DNA of 64,000 bases from Roseicella sp. DB1501 (GCF_013112485.1 NZ_JABFHG010000002.1:1-64000); one strand, 5' to 3'. Positions 8,123 to 16,605 are shown, counted from the stretch's first letter. Numbers and translations: made by a program. The notes: generated by a model from the sequence alone, not told the origin.

Positions 8123-9294
8123 CCCTCGTCTATCTCCTCGCCGGCGAGGCGAGCGGCGACCTGCTCGGAGCGCGGCTGATGGCGGCGCTGCGCCGGCACC
8201 GGCCGGGGATCGCCTTCGCCGGGATCGGCGGCGAGCGGATGCAGGAGCAGGGGCTGCGCAGCCTCTTCCCGATGCGCGAGCTCTCGCTCATGGGCCTGCT
8301 GGAGGTGGTGCCGAAGCTGCGCGGCATCGTCCGGCGCCTCGACGAGACCGAGGCCGACATCCTCGCCCGCCGCCCGGCCGTGCTGGTCACCATCGACGCG
8401 CCGAGCTTCACGCTGCGGGTCGCGGCGCGGGTGCGGCCGCGCGGCATCCCGGTGGTGCATTACGTGGCACCGCAGGTCTGGGCCTGGCGGCCGGGCCGGG
8501 TGCGCAAGATCGCCGGGCGCGTCGACCGCATCCTGGCGCTGCTGCCCTTCGAGGCACCCTTCTTCGAGGCGGCGGGCATCCCGGTGCGCTTCGTCGGCCA
8601 TCCGGTGCTGGAGAGCGGCGCCGATACCGGCGATGCCACCCGCTTCCGCGCCGCCCAGGGACTGGGCCCGGCCGACCGGCCGGTGCTGGTGATGCCCGGC
8701 AGCCGGCGCGGCGAGGTGCGGCGGTTGCTCGGCGTCTTCGGCGAGGCGTTGCGGCGGACCGCCGCCGCGGTGCCGGGGCTGCGCCCGGTGCTGCCGCTCG
8801 CCGGCCCGGTCGAGGCGGCGGTGCGCGAGGGCGTCGCCGACTGGCCGGTGCGGCCCATCCTGGTCCGCGGCGCGGCGGAGAAGCACGATGCCTATGCGGC
8901 GGTCGCCGGCTCGGGCGGCGCCGGGCTGATCAAGTCCGGCACCTCAAGCCTCGAGATGGCGGTGGCCGGCGTGCCGCATCTGGTCGCCTACCGGATCAAC
9001 CCGGTCACCGCGGCGATCGTCCGCCGCCTCATCCAGGTGCCGCATGCCTCGCTGGTGAACCTGCTGGCGGAGCGCGAGGTGGTGCCGGAGCTGCTGCAGG
9101 AGGCCTGCACGCCGGAGGCGCTGGCCGATGGGCTCACCGCCCTGCTGCGGGAGCCGGCGCAGGCGGCGGCGCAGCGGGCCGGCTTCGCCGAGGTCCTCGC
9201 CCGGCTGCGGCCGCCGGAGGGCCTGCCGAGCGAGGCCGCCGCCGCGGCGGTGCTGGAGCAGATCGCGGCGGCCGAGCACCCGGCCTCAGCTTGA
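8119..9294 (+). CDS. lpxB: Lipid-A-disaccharide synthase
   Basis: A 391-residue GT-B glycosyltransferase that joins UDP-diacylglucosamine and lipid X into the lipid A disaccharide at the inner membrane. The N-terminal LLAGEASGDLLGARLM, the segment GIGGERMQ and ELSLMGLLEV, YVAPQVWAW, and the donor-site region SGTSSLEMA are diagnostic. The start is GTG at 8119, overlapping the amidase stop. lpxA, fabZ and lpxD are not in the window. It converges on an Idh/MocA-type oxidoreductase gene, with a conserved repeat between them. Confidence 0.95.
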   Translation: MTLVYLLAGEASGDLLGARLMAALRRHRPGIAFAGIGGERMQEQGLRSLFPMRELSLMGLLEVVPKLRGIVRRLDETEADILARRPAVLVTIDAPSFTLRVAARVRPRGIPVVHYVAPQVWAWRPGRVRKIAGRVDRILALLPFEAPFFEAAGIPVRFVGHPVLESGADTGDATRFRAAQGLGPADRPVLVMPGSRRGEVRRLLGVFGEALRRTAAAVPGLRPVLPLAGPVEAAVREGVADWPVRPILVRGAAEKHDAYAAVAGSGGAGLIKSGTSSLEMAVAGVPHLVAYRINPVTAAIVRRLIQVPHASLVNLLAEREVVPELLQEACTPEALADGLTALLREPAQAAAQRAGFAEVLARLRPPEGLPSEAAAAAVLEQIAAAEHPASA

Positions 9295-9474
9295 GACGGC
9301 GCCGCGCCCCAGCCGCCGCAAACCGACGCGCATCGATGTCGACACATCGATGCCCTCACTCGCCGGCGGCACCGCCGGTGGCTTGGCTGCGCCGCACCGG
9401 CGGCGGCGCCCGCTCGGGCGCTCAACCGGCTGCGGGTCCGGCCATTCCGACACCCATCAGAACGGTCGCTCCCC

Positions 9475-9575
9475 GTTGCCTTGCCGCGGCTTCGCGGCGG
9501 CAGGCTGTGACGCATCAAGGCTCAGGTGCGAATCCCCGGGGGCCCCACGACGGCGCGCAGCGACGTCGTGGGGAC
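9475..9575 (+). repeat. Dispersed ~100-bp element, copy B, with terminal hairpin
   Basis: Second copy of the element at 3632-3730, in the same orientation and again between convergent genes. The terminal stem is CCCCACGAC / GTCGTGGGG. Compared with copy A, a T-A pair has become C-G and a G-T wobble has become A-T, so pairing is preserved although the sequence changed. The rest of 9295-9579 holds a near-palindrome around ATCGATGTCGACACATCGAT (9332-9351) and GC-rich sequence with no gene that I can support. Confidence 0.8.
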
Positions 9576-9579
9576 ATCA

Positions 9580-10557
9580 TCAATCGGGTAGCCGCGGCGC
9601 CGCCCGGCGCGCGGCGCCGGGGGCCTGGCCGGCGGCCGCCGCCTGCTCGATCCGCAGGGCGGCATCAAGCGCCCGCAGCCCGACCTCGCCGCTCGCCTCC
9701 ACCGGCGCCCCGGCCTCGATGCTCGCCATGAAGGCGGCCTGCTCGGCCTCCAGGCTGTCATGCTCGGTCCAGGTGGCGCGGTCGATGCCCCAGCCGGGCA
9801 TGGCGGCGACCGGCTCGGCCCCGCCCGGGCGCAGGCGCTCAAGGCTGCGGGCGAGGAAATCCACCCGCGTCTCGCCGCCCGGGCCGAGCAGGCGCAGCCG
9901 CCGCTCCAGCCCGAGGCTGATCCGGCTCGCCGTCACCGTCGCCGCGGCGCCGCTGGCGAAGCGGAGCTGCGCGACGACGAAATCCAAATGGTCGGACATC
10001 ACCGGCCGGCCCACCGCCGCGACGCCGGCGAGCGGCGACCTTGCGAGGCTGAGGATCAGGTCGATGTCGTGGATCATGAGGTCCAGCACCACCGAGACAT
10101 CCAGGCTGCGCGGCCGGAAGGGGGCGACGCGGGTCGCCTCCAGGGACAGGGCGCCCTGCCCGGCGCCGCTCTCGCGCAGGGTGCGGATGGCAGCGGAATA
10201 GCGCTCGATATGCCCGACCTGCAGCACCAGGCCGCGGTCGCGGGCGCCGCGGATGATCGCCTCGGCCTGGGCGACAGTGGCCGCGATCGGCTTCTCGACC
10301 AGCAGGTGCCGGCCGGCCGCGATGGCCTGCAGCGCATAGGCGTGGTGGAAGGCGGTGGGGACGGTGATGATGAGCGCGTCGCTGCCGGCGAGCAGCCCGG
10401 CGACGTCCCGCGCCTGGGTGCCGCATTCCGCCGCGACCGCCTTGGCCCGGGCCGGATCGGCATCGTGGACGCCGGAGAGCGTCCCGCGCGCCGCCAGCTT
10501 CAGCGCGTGGAAGCGCCCGAAATGCCCGGTGCCGATGACGCCGATCCTGAGAGCCAT
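9580..10557 (-). CDS. Gfo/Idh/MocA-family oxidoreductase
   Basis: A 325-residue NAD(P)-dependent oxidoreductase. The dinucleotide motif GVIGTGHFG is near residue 8, EKPIAAT near residue 95, and the second-domain block VGHIERYSAA follows, with the MIHDIDLI histidine segment typical of sugar-acting members. Start ATG 10557 places the Rossmann strand at the extreme N-terminus. Family members beside lpxA/lpxB genes often act on UDP-GlcNAc; GnnA, the UDP-GlcNAc 3-dehydrogenase of 3-amino lipid A synthesis, is one precedent. No GnnB-type aminotransferase is adjacent here, so the substrate remains open. Confidence 0.82.
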   Translation of the reverse strand: MALRIGVIGTGHFGRFHALKLAARGTLSGVHDADPARAKAVAAECGTQARDVAGLLAGSDALIITVPTAFHHAYALQAIAAGRHLLVEKPIAATVAQAEAIIRGARDRGLVLQVGHIERYSAAIRTLRESGAGQGALSLEATRVAPFRPRSLDVSVVLDLMIHDIDLILSLARSPLAGVAAVGRPVMSDHLDFVVAQLRFASGAAATVTASRISLGLERRLRLLGPGGETRVDFLARSLERLRPGGAEPVAAMPGWGIDRATWTEHDSLEAEQAAFMASIEAGAPVEASGEVGLRALDAALRIEQAAAAGQAPGAARRAAPRLPD

Positions 10558-10716
10558 GCCGCCAGTCCGATTCCCTGGGAGGCCGGAAGCGAGGCCCCCG
10601 GGGCGGCCGCGCCGCGGCCCTGCCCGGAAGCCCGCGCCGGCGCGCCCACGCTGCGGGGCGGACGGCGATGGCAGCCGGCCGCAGGGGCGAAGCATCCGCC
10701 CTTGCGGCGATGCTCT

Positions 10717-10765
10717 AGAGCAGATCCTGTTCGAGTGGAAACACGCGAACGGGTGAAGATGCTCT
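10717..10765. repeat. Imperfect palindrome AGAGCAGATCCTGTTCG...
   Basis: AGAGCAGATCCTGTTCG at the left faces CGAACGGGTGAAGATGCTCT at the right, an imperfect inverted repeat able to form a long hairpin. It is the first of a chain of palindromes that fills the 476-base gap 10558-11033, in which I see no gene. Similar AGAGC-bounded palindromes are, as far as I recall, abundant between genes in related alphaproteobacteria. Confidence 0.6.
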
Positions 10766-10779
10766 GAAAACAATAGGCT

Positions 10780-10832
10780 AGAGCGTGATCGCTTGAGGTG
10801 GCCTCAGCGAAAAGCGTGACTCACGCGATCAA
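10780..10832 (+). repeat. Dispersed 53-bp repeat family 2, copy 1
   Basis: AGAGCGTGATCGCTTGAGGT followed by GGCCTCAGCG and ending in CACGCGATCAA. It matches 16550-16602 at about 85 percent of positions by eye, with one base gained and one lost. Internal inverted repeats include CGCTTGA / TCAAGCG and GCGTGA / TCACGC. Both copies are intergenic and both are followed directly by a further hairpin. Confidence 0.75.
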
Positions 10833-10842
10833 GCGACGGCCT

Positions 10843-10882
10843 GGACCGTGATCCGCGACCCTGTGCGAGCGGATCATGGTCC
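10843..10882. repeat. 14-bp-stem hairpin following repeat family 2
   Basis: GGACCGTGATCCGC at 10843-10856 pairs with GCGGATCATGGTCC at 10869-10882, with a single G-T wobble and a 12-base loop. A weaker dyad, GCGCAT at 10886-10891 with ATGCGC at 10914-10919, follows. There is no run of T, so a classical intrinsic terminator is not shown. Confidence 0.65.
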
Positions 10883-11033
10883 AAAGCGCATCCATTCTGA
10901 TTGGAACGGCGGAATGCGCCCCGTCCCGTTGTTCGCGGGGCAGCGGGATGTCGCCAATCCGGTCCTGGCGGCCGGCCCCGGACGGGGACGGGCACGGGGG
11001 CCCTCATGCGGTCGCACATGAGGGCCGTTGCCG

Positions 11034-11285
11034 TCAGGCCGAGCGGCGGGAGGCGAAGCCCCAGATCGCCAGCACGATGACCGCGCCGACCACCGCGCCG
11101 ATGAAGCCGGCCCCCTCGCCGGCACGGTACCAGCCAACCGCCTGACCCAGATAGGTCGCCACCACGGCCCCGACGATGCCGAGCAGCGTCGTGATGATGA
11201 AGCCGCTGGGATCGCGCCCCGGATGCAGGAATTTGGCGACGAGACCGGCCAGGAAGCCGATGATGATGGTTCCGATGATACCCAT
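11034..11285 (-). CDS. GlsB/YeaQ/YmgE-type stress membrane protein
   Basis: An 83-residue membrane protein with three hydrophobic segments (about 2-20, 30-48 and 60-78) separated by short polar turns. MGIIGTIIIGFLAGLVAKFL, HPGRDPSGFI and the glycine-rich third helix match the transglycosylase-associated/GlsB family of small inner-membrane proteins, often induced by stress. No catalytic residues are known for the family. It is divergent from secDF (198 bases apart) and lies next to a palindrome-rich gap. Confidence 0.85.
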   Translation of the reverse strand: MGIIGTIIIGFLAGLVAKFLHPGRDPSGFIITTLLGIVGAVVATYLGQAVGWYRAGEGAGFIGAVVGAVIVLAIWGFASRRSA

Positions 11286-11466
11286 GGCAATCCCTCCGCT
11301 GCCGCTCGGTTAAGCTCCGGCGCCGGCGTTGGTTGCATCGCGGAATGGCTCGCGGGCGAGGCGGCGCGGCCCTCCTGGCGCCGAGGCTTGCATCGCCGGG
11401 CCCCGGTCGTCACATTCCCGGCCGAATTTCCAGGGGGCCGACGCCCCCCGAAGGACAGGCCAGACC

Positions 11467-11487
11467 ATGAGCCCGACCGCGCCATGA
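11467..11487 (+). other. Six-codon upstream reading frame overlapping the secDF start
   Basis: ATG at 11467 encodes only Met-Ser-Pro-Thr-Ala-Pro before a TGA at 11485-11487 that overlaps the first ATG of secDF (ATGATG). AGGACAGG lies a suitable distance upstream of the short frame, whereas nothing like a ribosome site lies directly before the secDF start. This arrangement would allow translational coupling. Whether it is translated is unknown. Confidence 0.4.
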
Positions 11488-14063
11488 TGTATTTCGCGCG
11501 CTGGAAGACCCTCTCCATTCTCGCGGTCTGCCTGCTCGGGGCGCTGCTCTGCCTCCCGAATTTCTTCCCGAAATCCGAGCTGCCCTCCTGGGCGCGGCAA
11601 TTCTCGCTCGGCCTCGACCTGCGCGGCGGCTCCTACCTGCTGCTCGACGTCGATCTCGATGCGGTGGTGCATGAGCGGCTGGAGGGCCTGGCCGACGGCG
11701 CCCGGACGCGGCTGCGGCAGCAGACTATCGGCTATCTCAACCTGGCGACCGATCCGGCGCAGCGGCGCCTGTCGCTGCGCGTCCGCGACCCGGCGCAGGC
11801 GCCGATGGCGGTGGCGCAGCTGCGCGAGCTGGCCAACCAGATCCCGACCGGGATCGGCACCAGCACGCCGGATATCGAGGTCGCCAGCGCGCCGGACGGC
11901 ACCGTCACCGCCACCCTGACCGAGGCCGGGCTGCGCGCCAAGGCAACCGGCGCGGTGGAGCAGTCGCTGGAGATCGTCCGCCGCCGCATCGACGAGACCG
12001 GCGTGGCCGAGGCGCTGATCGCCCGCCAGGGGCAGAACCGCATCCTGGTGCAGCTTCCCGGCGTCGAGGACCCGAACCGGATCAAGGAGCTGCTGGGCAA
12101 GACCGCCCGCATGACCTTCCACCTGCTCGACGAAAGCGTCAGCCCGACCGCCGCGACGCCGCCGCCGGGGGTGATGTTCCTCGCCGGCGAGAACCGGGCC
12201 GGGCAGACCGAGCGCTACGCCGTGCGCCGCCGGGTCGAGGTGGACGGCGCCAACCTCACCGATGCCCGGGCCGGCCAGGATGGCCGCAGCGGCGAGTGGG
12301 TGGTGAACTTCACCTTCGATTCCCTCGGCACCCGCCGCTTCGCCGATGTGACCCGGGCCAATGTCGGCCGCCCCTTCGCCATCGTGCTCGACGACAAGGT
12401 CATCACCGCCCCGGTGATCCGCGAGCCGATCACCGGCGGCCGCGGCCAGATCAGCGGCAATTTCAACGCCAAGTCGGCCGCCGACCTCGCCGTGCTGCTG
12501 CGGGCGGGCGCGCTGCCGGCGCCGCTCACCGTGGTGGAGGAGCGGACGGTCGGGCCGGAGCTGGGGGCGGATGCCATCCGGGCCGGCGTCATGGCGCTGG
12601 CCGCCGGCGCGCTCTTCGTCTTCCTCTATATGGGCCTCGCCTACGGCCTGTTCGGCTGGCTCGCCAACATCGCCCTGCTGGTCAACATCATGCTGATGCT
12701 GGCGGCGCTCTCGGTGCTGCAGGCGACGCTGACCCTGCCGGGCATCGCCGGCATCGTGCTCACCCTCGGCACCGCGCTCGACGCCAACATCCTGATCAAC
12801 GAGCGCATCCGCGAGGAGGTGAAGAACGGCCGCACGCCCATCTCGGCGCTGGAGGCCGGCTTCACCAAGGCCTCCGGCACGATCATGGATTCGAACCTGA
12901 CGAACCTGATCGCCATGGCCTGCCTCTACATCTTCGGCAGCGGCACGGTGAAGGGCTTCGCCGTGACCGTGGCGATCGGCACCATCGTGCAGATGTGGAC
13001 CGCGACCACCCTGGTCCGGCTCATGGTCTCCTGGTGGTACCGCGCCCGGCGGCCGAAGGAGCTGCCGGTGCTGGAGGACGGGCGGGGCCTGCTCGGCCGG
13101 TTGGCGCGGCCGATGTTCCGGCTGGTGCCGGATGTGACGACGATCCCCTTCATGCGGGGCGCCCGGGCCGGCCTCATGGTCTCGGCCGTGCTCTCCACCC
13201 TCTCGGTGATCGGCGCCTTCTATCCGGGGCTGACGAAGGGGGTCGACTTCAAGGGCGGCATCACCATGGAGGTCCGCACGCCGGGGACCGCCGACCTGGC
13301 GGCGCTGCGCTCGGCGGTCGGCGCCCTCGACCTCGGCGATGTCGGCCTGCAGCAATTCGGCGACGAGAGCACGGTCCTGGTCCGCCTGCCGGTCCAGGGC
13401 AATGAGGGCGGCACCCAGGCCGCGGTCAATGCGGTGCGCGACGCGGTCGAGAAGGTGGCGCCGGGCACCCGGATCCTGCGCACCGAGGCGGTGGGCAACC
13501 GGGTCTCGGACGAGCTGTTCCGCGGCGGCATGATCGCCCTCGGCCTCAGCCTGGTGGCGATGCTGTTCTACATCTGGTTCCGCTTCGAGTGGCAGTTCGC
13601 CATCGCGGCCATCGTCACCCTGATCCTGGATACCACCAAGACGGTCGGCTTCATGGTGCTGTTCGGGGTGGAGTTCAACCTGACCACCGTGGCGGCGATC
13701 CTGACGGTCATCGGCTTCTCGGCCAACGACAAGGTGGTGGTGTTCGACCGGATGCGGGAGAACCTGCGGAAATACAAGCAGATGCCGCTTCGCCAGCTGG
13801 TCGATCTCTCGATCAACGAGACGCTGAACCGCTCGCTCGGCACCTCCATGACGCTGCTGCTCTCGGCGGTGCCGCTGGCGCTGTTCGGCGGCGACACGCT
13901 GGCGGGCTTCGCCTGGGTGATGCTGTTCGGCATCGTGGTCAGCGCCTCCTCCTCGGTCTTCATCGCAGCGCCGATCGTGCTCTACACGGGGCGGAACCGC
14001 CTGCGGCCGGGTGGGGAGGCGGCGCCGAAGCCGGCCAAGGCGGGGGCGCCGGTCGGCATCTGA
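11484..14063 (+). CDS. secDF: Protein translocase SecD-SecF fusion
   Basis: An 859-residue inner-membrane RND-type protein that uses the proton gradient to complete Sec export. The SecD half (about 1-530) has the N-terminal helix, LGLDLRGGSYLLLDV, the large periplasmic P1 region and the DANILINERIREE motif near residue 433. The SecF half (about 545-850) has GVDFKGG near residue 587 and NDKVVVFDRMREN near residue 748. There is no stop or frame change between the halves. The first in-frame Met pair is at 11484/11487. Fused secDF genes are known in several bacteria, including some Rhizobiales. No yajC or tgt lies upstream, so this is not the classic locus. Confidence 0.93.
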   Translation: MMYFARWKTLSILAVCLLGALLCLPNFFPKSELPSWARQFSLGLDLRGGSYLLLDVDLDAVVHERLEGLADGARTRLRQQTIGYLNLATDPAQRRLSLRVRDPAQAPMAVAQLRELANQIPTGIGTSTPDIEVASAPDGTVTATLTEAGLRAKATGAVEQSLEIVRRRIDETGVAEALIARQGQNRILVQLPGVEDPNRIKELLGKTARMTFHLLDESVSPTAATPPPGVMFLAGENRAGQTERYAVRRRVEVDGANLTDARAGQDGRSGEWVVNFTFDSLGTRRFADVTRANVGRPFAIVLDDKVITAPVIREPITGGRGQISGNFNAKSAADLAVLLRAGALPAPLTVVEERTVGPELGADAIRAGVMALAAGALFVFLYMGLAYGLFGWLANIALLVNIMLMLAALSVLQATLTLPGIAGIVLTLGTALDANILINERIREEVKNGRTPISALEAGFTKASGTIMDSNLTNLIAMACLYIFGSGTVKGFAVTVAIGTIVQMWTATTLVRLMVSWWYRARRPKELPVLEDGRGLLGRLARPMFRLVPDVTTIPFMRGARAGLMVSAVLSTLSVIGAFYPGLTKGVDFKGGITMEVRTPGTADLAALRSAVGALDLGDVGLQQFGDESTVLVRLPVQGNEGGTQAAVNAVRDAVEKVAPGTRILRTEAVGNRVSDELFRGGMIALGLSLVAMLFYIWFRFEWQFAIAAIVTLILDTTKTVGFMVLFGVEFNLTTVAAILTVIGFSANDKVVVFDRMRENLRKYKQMPLRQLVDLSINETLNRSLGTSMTLLLSAVPLALFGGDTLAGFAWVMLFGIVVSASSSVFIAAPIVLYTGRNRLRPGGEAAPKPAKAGAPVGI

Positions 14064-14162
14064 CCGGCGGGAGCCCTCTCAAAATTGTCTCGCCATCGCT
14101 AAAAACTGGCATGGATCGGGGGCCGATTCGCGGTATATTCCCGCGTTAGTGTTATCGGAAGC

Positions 14163-15332
14163 GTGGCCGTGCACTCTTCAGGCGTATCCCTCGGCAGTGC
14201 GCGTGGAGAGCAGGTCCTCGTTCTGGCGCGGGATCCGATCCAGATCGCGGCGGCCACGGCGGCCGCCGCCCAGCTCGGGCGGCTCACCCGATTTGTCCGA
14301 AACGGCGATGAGGCCCTGGCCCGCCTCGCCTGCCCCGGCCCGGCGCCCGGCCATCTCGTCTGCGACCCGATCGCCGCCGGGGCGGCATGGCCGGGATTGC
14401 TGGCGACGCTGGCCGATCCCGCGACCCGGACCGCCCTGATCCTTCTGGCCCCCGCCCCGGACCCGGCCCGCGGCGCGGCGCGCTGGGCCGCCCCCGTGCC
14501 CGGGGAGGCCGATGCCCTGGCCCGCGCCCTCGCCACCCCCTGCACCGATGGGCCGCCGCAGCAGGGCCATTCCGCGGCCACGCTGCGGGAGAGCCTGGCG
14601 CGCGGCGAGATCAGCGTGCACTACCAGCCCATCGTACGCCTGTCGGACCGCCGGCCTGTCATGGTCGAGGCGCTCGCGCGCTGGCATCGGCCCGAGGCGG
14701 CGGTGCCGCCGGATGCCTTCGTGCCGCTGGCCGAGCGGCATGGGCTGGGGCGCAGCCTGTCGTTCAGCGTCGCCCGCACGGCGGCGCTCGAGATCGGCCG
14801 GCTCTGGCCGCGGTTGCGGCTGGGCGTGTCGATCAACCTGCCGCTCGCGCAGCTGCTGCAGGGCGACCTGCAGAGCTGGCTGCGGCATGCGCTCGGCCAC
14901 CATGGGCTCGGGCCGCGGCAAGTGGCGCTGGAGCTGACCGAGACCACCCCGGTGCACGACCTGGCGCAGCTGCACCGCGTGCTGCTGCGACTGCGGCAGG
15001 CCGGCTATCGGGTGCTGCTGGACGACGTCGCCCCGGGCGATGGGCGGGAGGCGCTGCTGCGCCTGCCCTTCTCCGGGCTGAAGCTCGACCGCTCGCTGGT
15101 GCGGCGCCTGCCGACCGAGGCGCATGGCCGGCAGGAGGTGCGGCGGCTGGTGCGGCTGGCGAAGTCGCAGGGCCAGACGGTCATCGCCGAGGGCATTTCC
15201 GACGGCCGCATCTGGGCCGCTCTTGGCCAGCTCGGCGTGGATTTCGGCCAGGGCTATGCGGTCGGGCGCCCGCTGCCGGCGCCGGCCCTCACCGGCTGGT
15301 GGGCCCGCTGGCGCCGCAGCCGTCTGGCCTAA
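14163..15332 (+). CDS. EAL-domain protein with degenerate receiver-like N-terminus
   Basis: A 389-residue protein. Residues 1-110 resemble a response-regulator fold (EQVLVLARDP at the start, VCDP in the middle, TALILLAP) but lack a clear phosphoacceptor set. Residues 135-385 are an EAL c-di-GMP phosphodiesterase domain: EAL within VEALARW, Asn in SINLPL, LELTET, LDDVAPGD, LKLDRS, AEGIS and GQGY. All metal-binding and catalytic positions that I can place are kept, but loop 6 reads DDVAPG instead of DDFGTG. Start is GTG 14163. It lies 99 bases after secDF, with TATATT at 14132-14137 as a possible -10 box. Likely active, but not certain. Confidence 0.82.
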   Translation: MAVHSSGVSLGSARGEQVLVLARDPIQIAAATAAAAQLGRLTRFVRNGDEALARLACPGPAPGHLVCDPIAAGAAWPGLLATLADPATRTALILLAPAPDPARGAARWAAPVPGEADALARALATPCTDGPPQQGHSAATLRESLARGEISVHYQPIVRLSDRRPVMVEALARWHRPEAAVPPDAFVPLAERHGLGRSLSFSVARTAALEIGRLWPRLRLGVSINLPLAQLLQGDLQSWLRHALGHHGLGPRQVALELTETTPVHDLAQLHRVLLRLRQAGYRVLLDDVAPGDGREALLRLPFSGLKLDRSLVRRLPTEAHGRQEVRRLVRLAKSQGQTVIAEGISDGRIWAALGQLGVDFGQGYAVGRPLPAPALTGWWARWRRSRLA

Positions 15333-15362
15333 GGCTTTGTTTCGCTGGGAACGCCGCCCGGA

Positions 15363-16529
15363 TCAGCCATAGACCTTGCGGTAGAGGCCGATGATCTCGC
15401 CCTCGTCCGGCACGCGCGGATTGTTGGCCGGGCTGCCAGAGGCGAGGGCCTGCCGCGCCATCAGCGGCAGCAGCCCGTCCCATTGCCCGGCGGCGATGCC
15501 GTATCCCTTCGGCGTCGGCACGCCGAGCTCCTGGTTGAGCGCGCGCAGCTCCTCGAGCAGCTTCGAGCCGGCGACCTGGTCGGCATCCTCGACGGTGGCG
15601 ACGCCGATGGCGCGCGCCGCCTCAGCATAGCGCGGCAGCGCGTCATTCAGCCCGAATTCAGTGACCGCCGGCAGCAGCATGGCGTTGGACAGCCCGTGCG
15701 GCACGTGGAAATGCGCGCCGATCGGGCGCGACATGCCATGCACCAGCGCGACCGAGGAATTCGAGAAGGCGAGCCCGGCCTGCATCGCGCCGAGCATCAT
15801 CGCCTCGCGCGCCGCCGCATTGCGCGGCTGGTGATAGGCGATGCGCAGATGCCGGCCGATGAGTCGCATCGCCGAGAGGGCGAGGCTGTCGGCATGCGGA
15901 TTGGCCCGCTTCGACACATAGGCCTCGAGCGCGTGGGTGAGGCTGTCGATGCCGGTATCGGCCGTGGTGCGCGGCGGCACGCTGTAGGTCAGCTCGTAAT
16001 CGACAATGGCGGCGAGCGGCAGGGCGCCGAGGCCGGCGATCAGCATCTTCTCGTCCGTCTCGGTATCGGTGATGACGGTGAAGCGCGTCGCCTCGCTGCC
16101 GGTCCCGGCGGTGGTGGGGATGCAGATCACCGGCACCGCGCCCCTGTCCGCCTGGGCCGGCACCTTGAAGTCGCGCATGCGCGCCTCGGGCGGCGCCGCG
16201 GCGAGGATCGCCATGGCCTTCGCCGTGTCCATGGGGCTGCCGCCGCCGAAGCCGATGAGGCAGTCGAAATCCCCCGCCCGCAGCGCCGCGACGCCGGCGG
16301 CGATCACGGTATCCGTCGGGTCGGGCACGGTCTCGGCGAAGATGGCGGGCGCGAGACCGGCGGCGCGCAACGGCTCCAGGCAGCGATCGACCGTGCCGGA
16401 GGACACCATCCAGGGATCGGTGACGACGAGCGGCCGCGACAGGCCGAACAGGCCGAGCACCTCGGCGATCTGGCTCACGCTGCCGCCGCCGATCCGCATC
16501 AGGCGCGGCGAGACGATGGTGGCAAGCAT
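15363..16529 (-). CDS. Iron-containing alcohol dehydrogenase
   Basis: A 388-residue group III Fe-dependent alcohol dehydrogenase. The metal ligands D195, H199, H264 and H278 are in place (DTGIDSLTHA, VHGMSRPIGAHFHVPHG), as is the NAD-binding GFGGGSPMDTAK. ATG 16529 has a GGAGGGG ribosome site, better than longer in-frame starts. The family covers lactaldehyde, propanediol, butanol and maleylacetate reductases; nothing nearby narrows the substrate. It is transcribed away from a repeat-rich gap. Confidence 0.88.
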   Translation of the reverse strand: MLATIVSPRLMRIGGGSVSQIAEVLGLFGLSRPLVVTDPWMVSSGTVDRCLEPLRAAGLAPAIFAETVPDPTDTVIAAGVAALRAGDFDCLIGFGGGSPMDTAKAMAILAAAPPEARMRDFKVPAQADRGAVPVICIPTTAGTGSEATRFTVITDTETDEKMLIAGLGALPLAAIVDYELTYSVPPRTTADTGIDSLTHALEAYVSKRANPHADSLALSAMRLIGRHLRIAYHQPRNAAAREAMMLGAMQAGLAFSNSSVALVHGMSRPIGAHFHVPHGLSNAMLLPAVTEFGLNDALPRYAEAARAIGVATVEDADQVAGSKLLEELRALNQELGVPTPKGYGIAAGQWDGLLPLMARQALASGSPANNPRVPDEGEIIGLYRKVYG

Positions 16530-16549
16530 GACGGCCCCTCCCCGGTTCC

Positions 16550-16602
16550 AGAGCGTGATCGCCTGAGGTGGACTCACCGAAGGCGAGACTCACACGATCC
16601 AA
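16550..16602 (+). repeat. Dispersed 53-bp repeat family 2, copy 2
   Basis: Matches 10780-10832: AGAGCGTGATCGCCTGAGGT, then GGACTCACCG and CACACGATCCAA. It lies 20 bases upstream of the Fe-alcohol dehydrogenase start and is followed after three bases by a perfect palindrome. The rest of 16530-16784 shows no gene. Confidence 0.75.
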
Positions 16603-16605
16603 CAA

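Noticed and set aside
9475-9575. tRNA-like element
   Set aside because: GTGCGAATCC resembles a T-arm fragment, but no acceptor stem or anticodon arm can be folded around it, and copy A does not keep it.
11310-13355. Long minus-strand open frame opposite secDF
   Set aside because: Antisense to a well-conserved gene, with a repetitive, charged translation and no recognisable domain.
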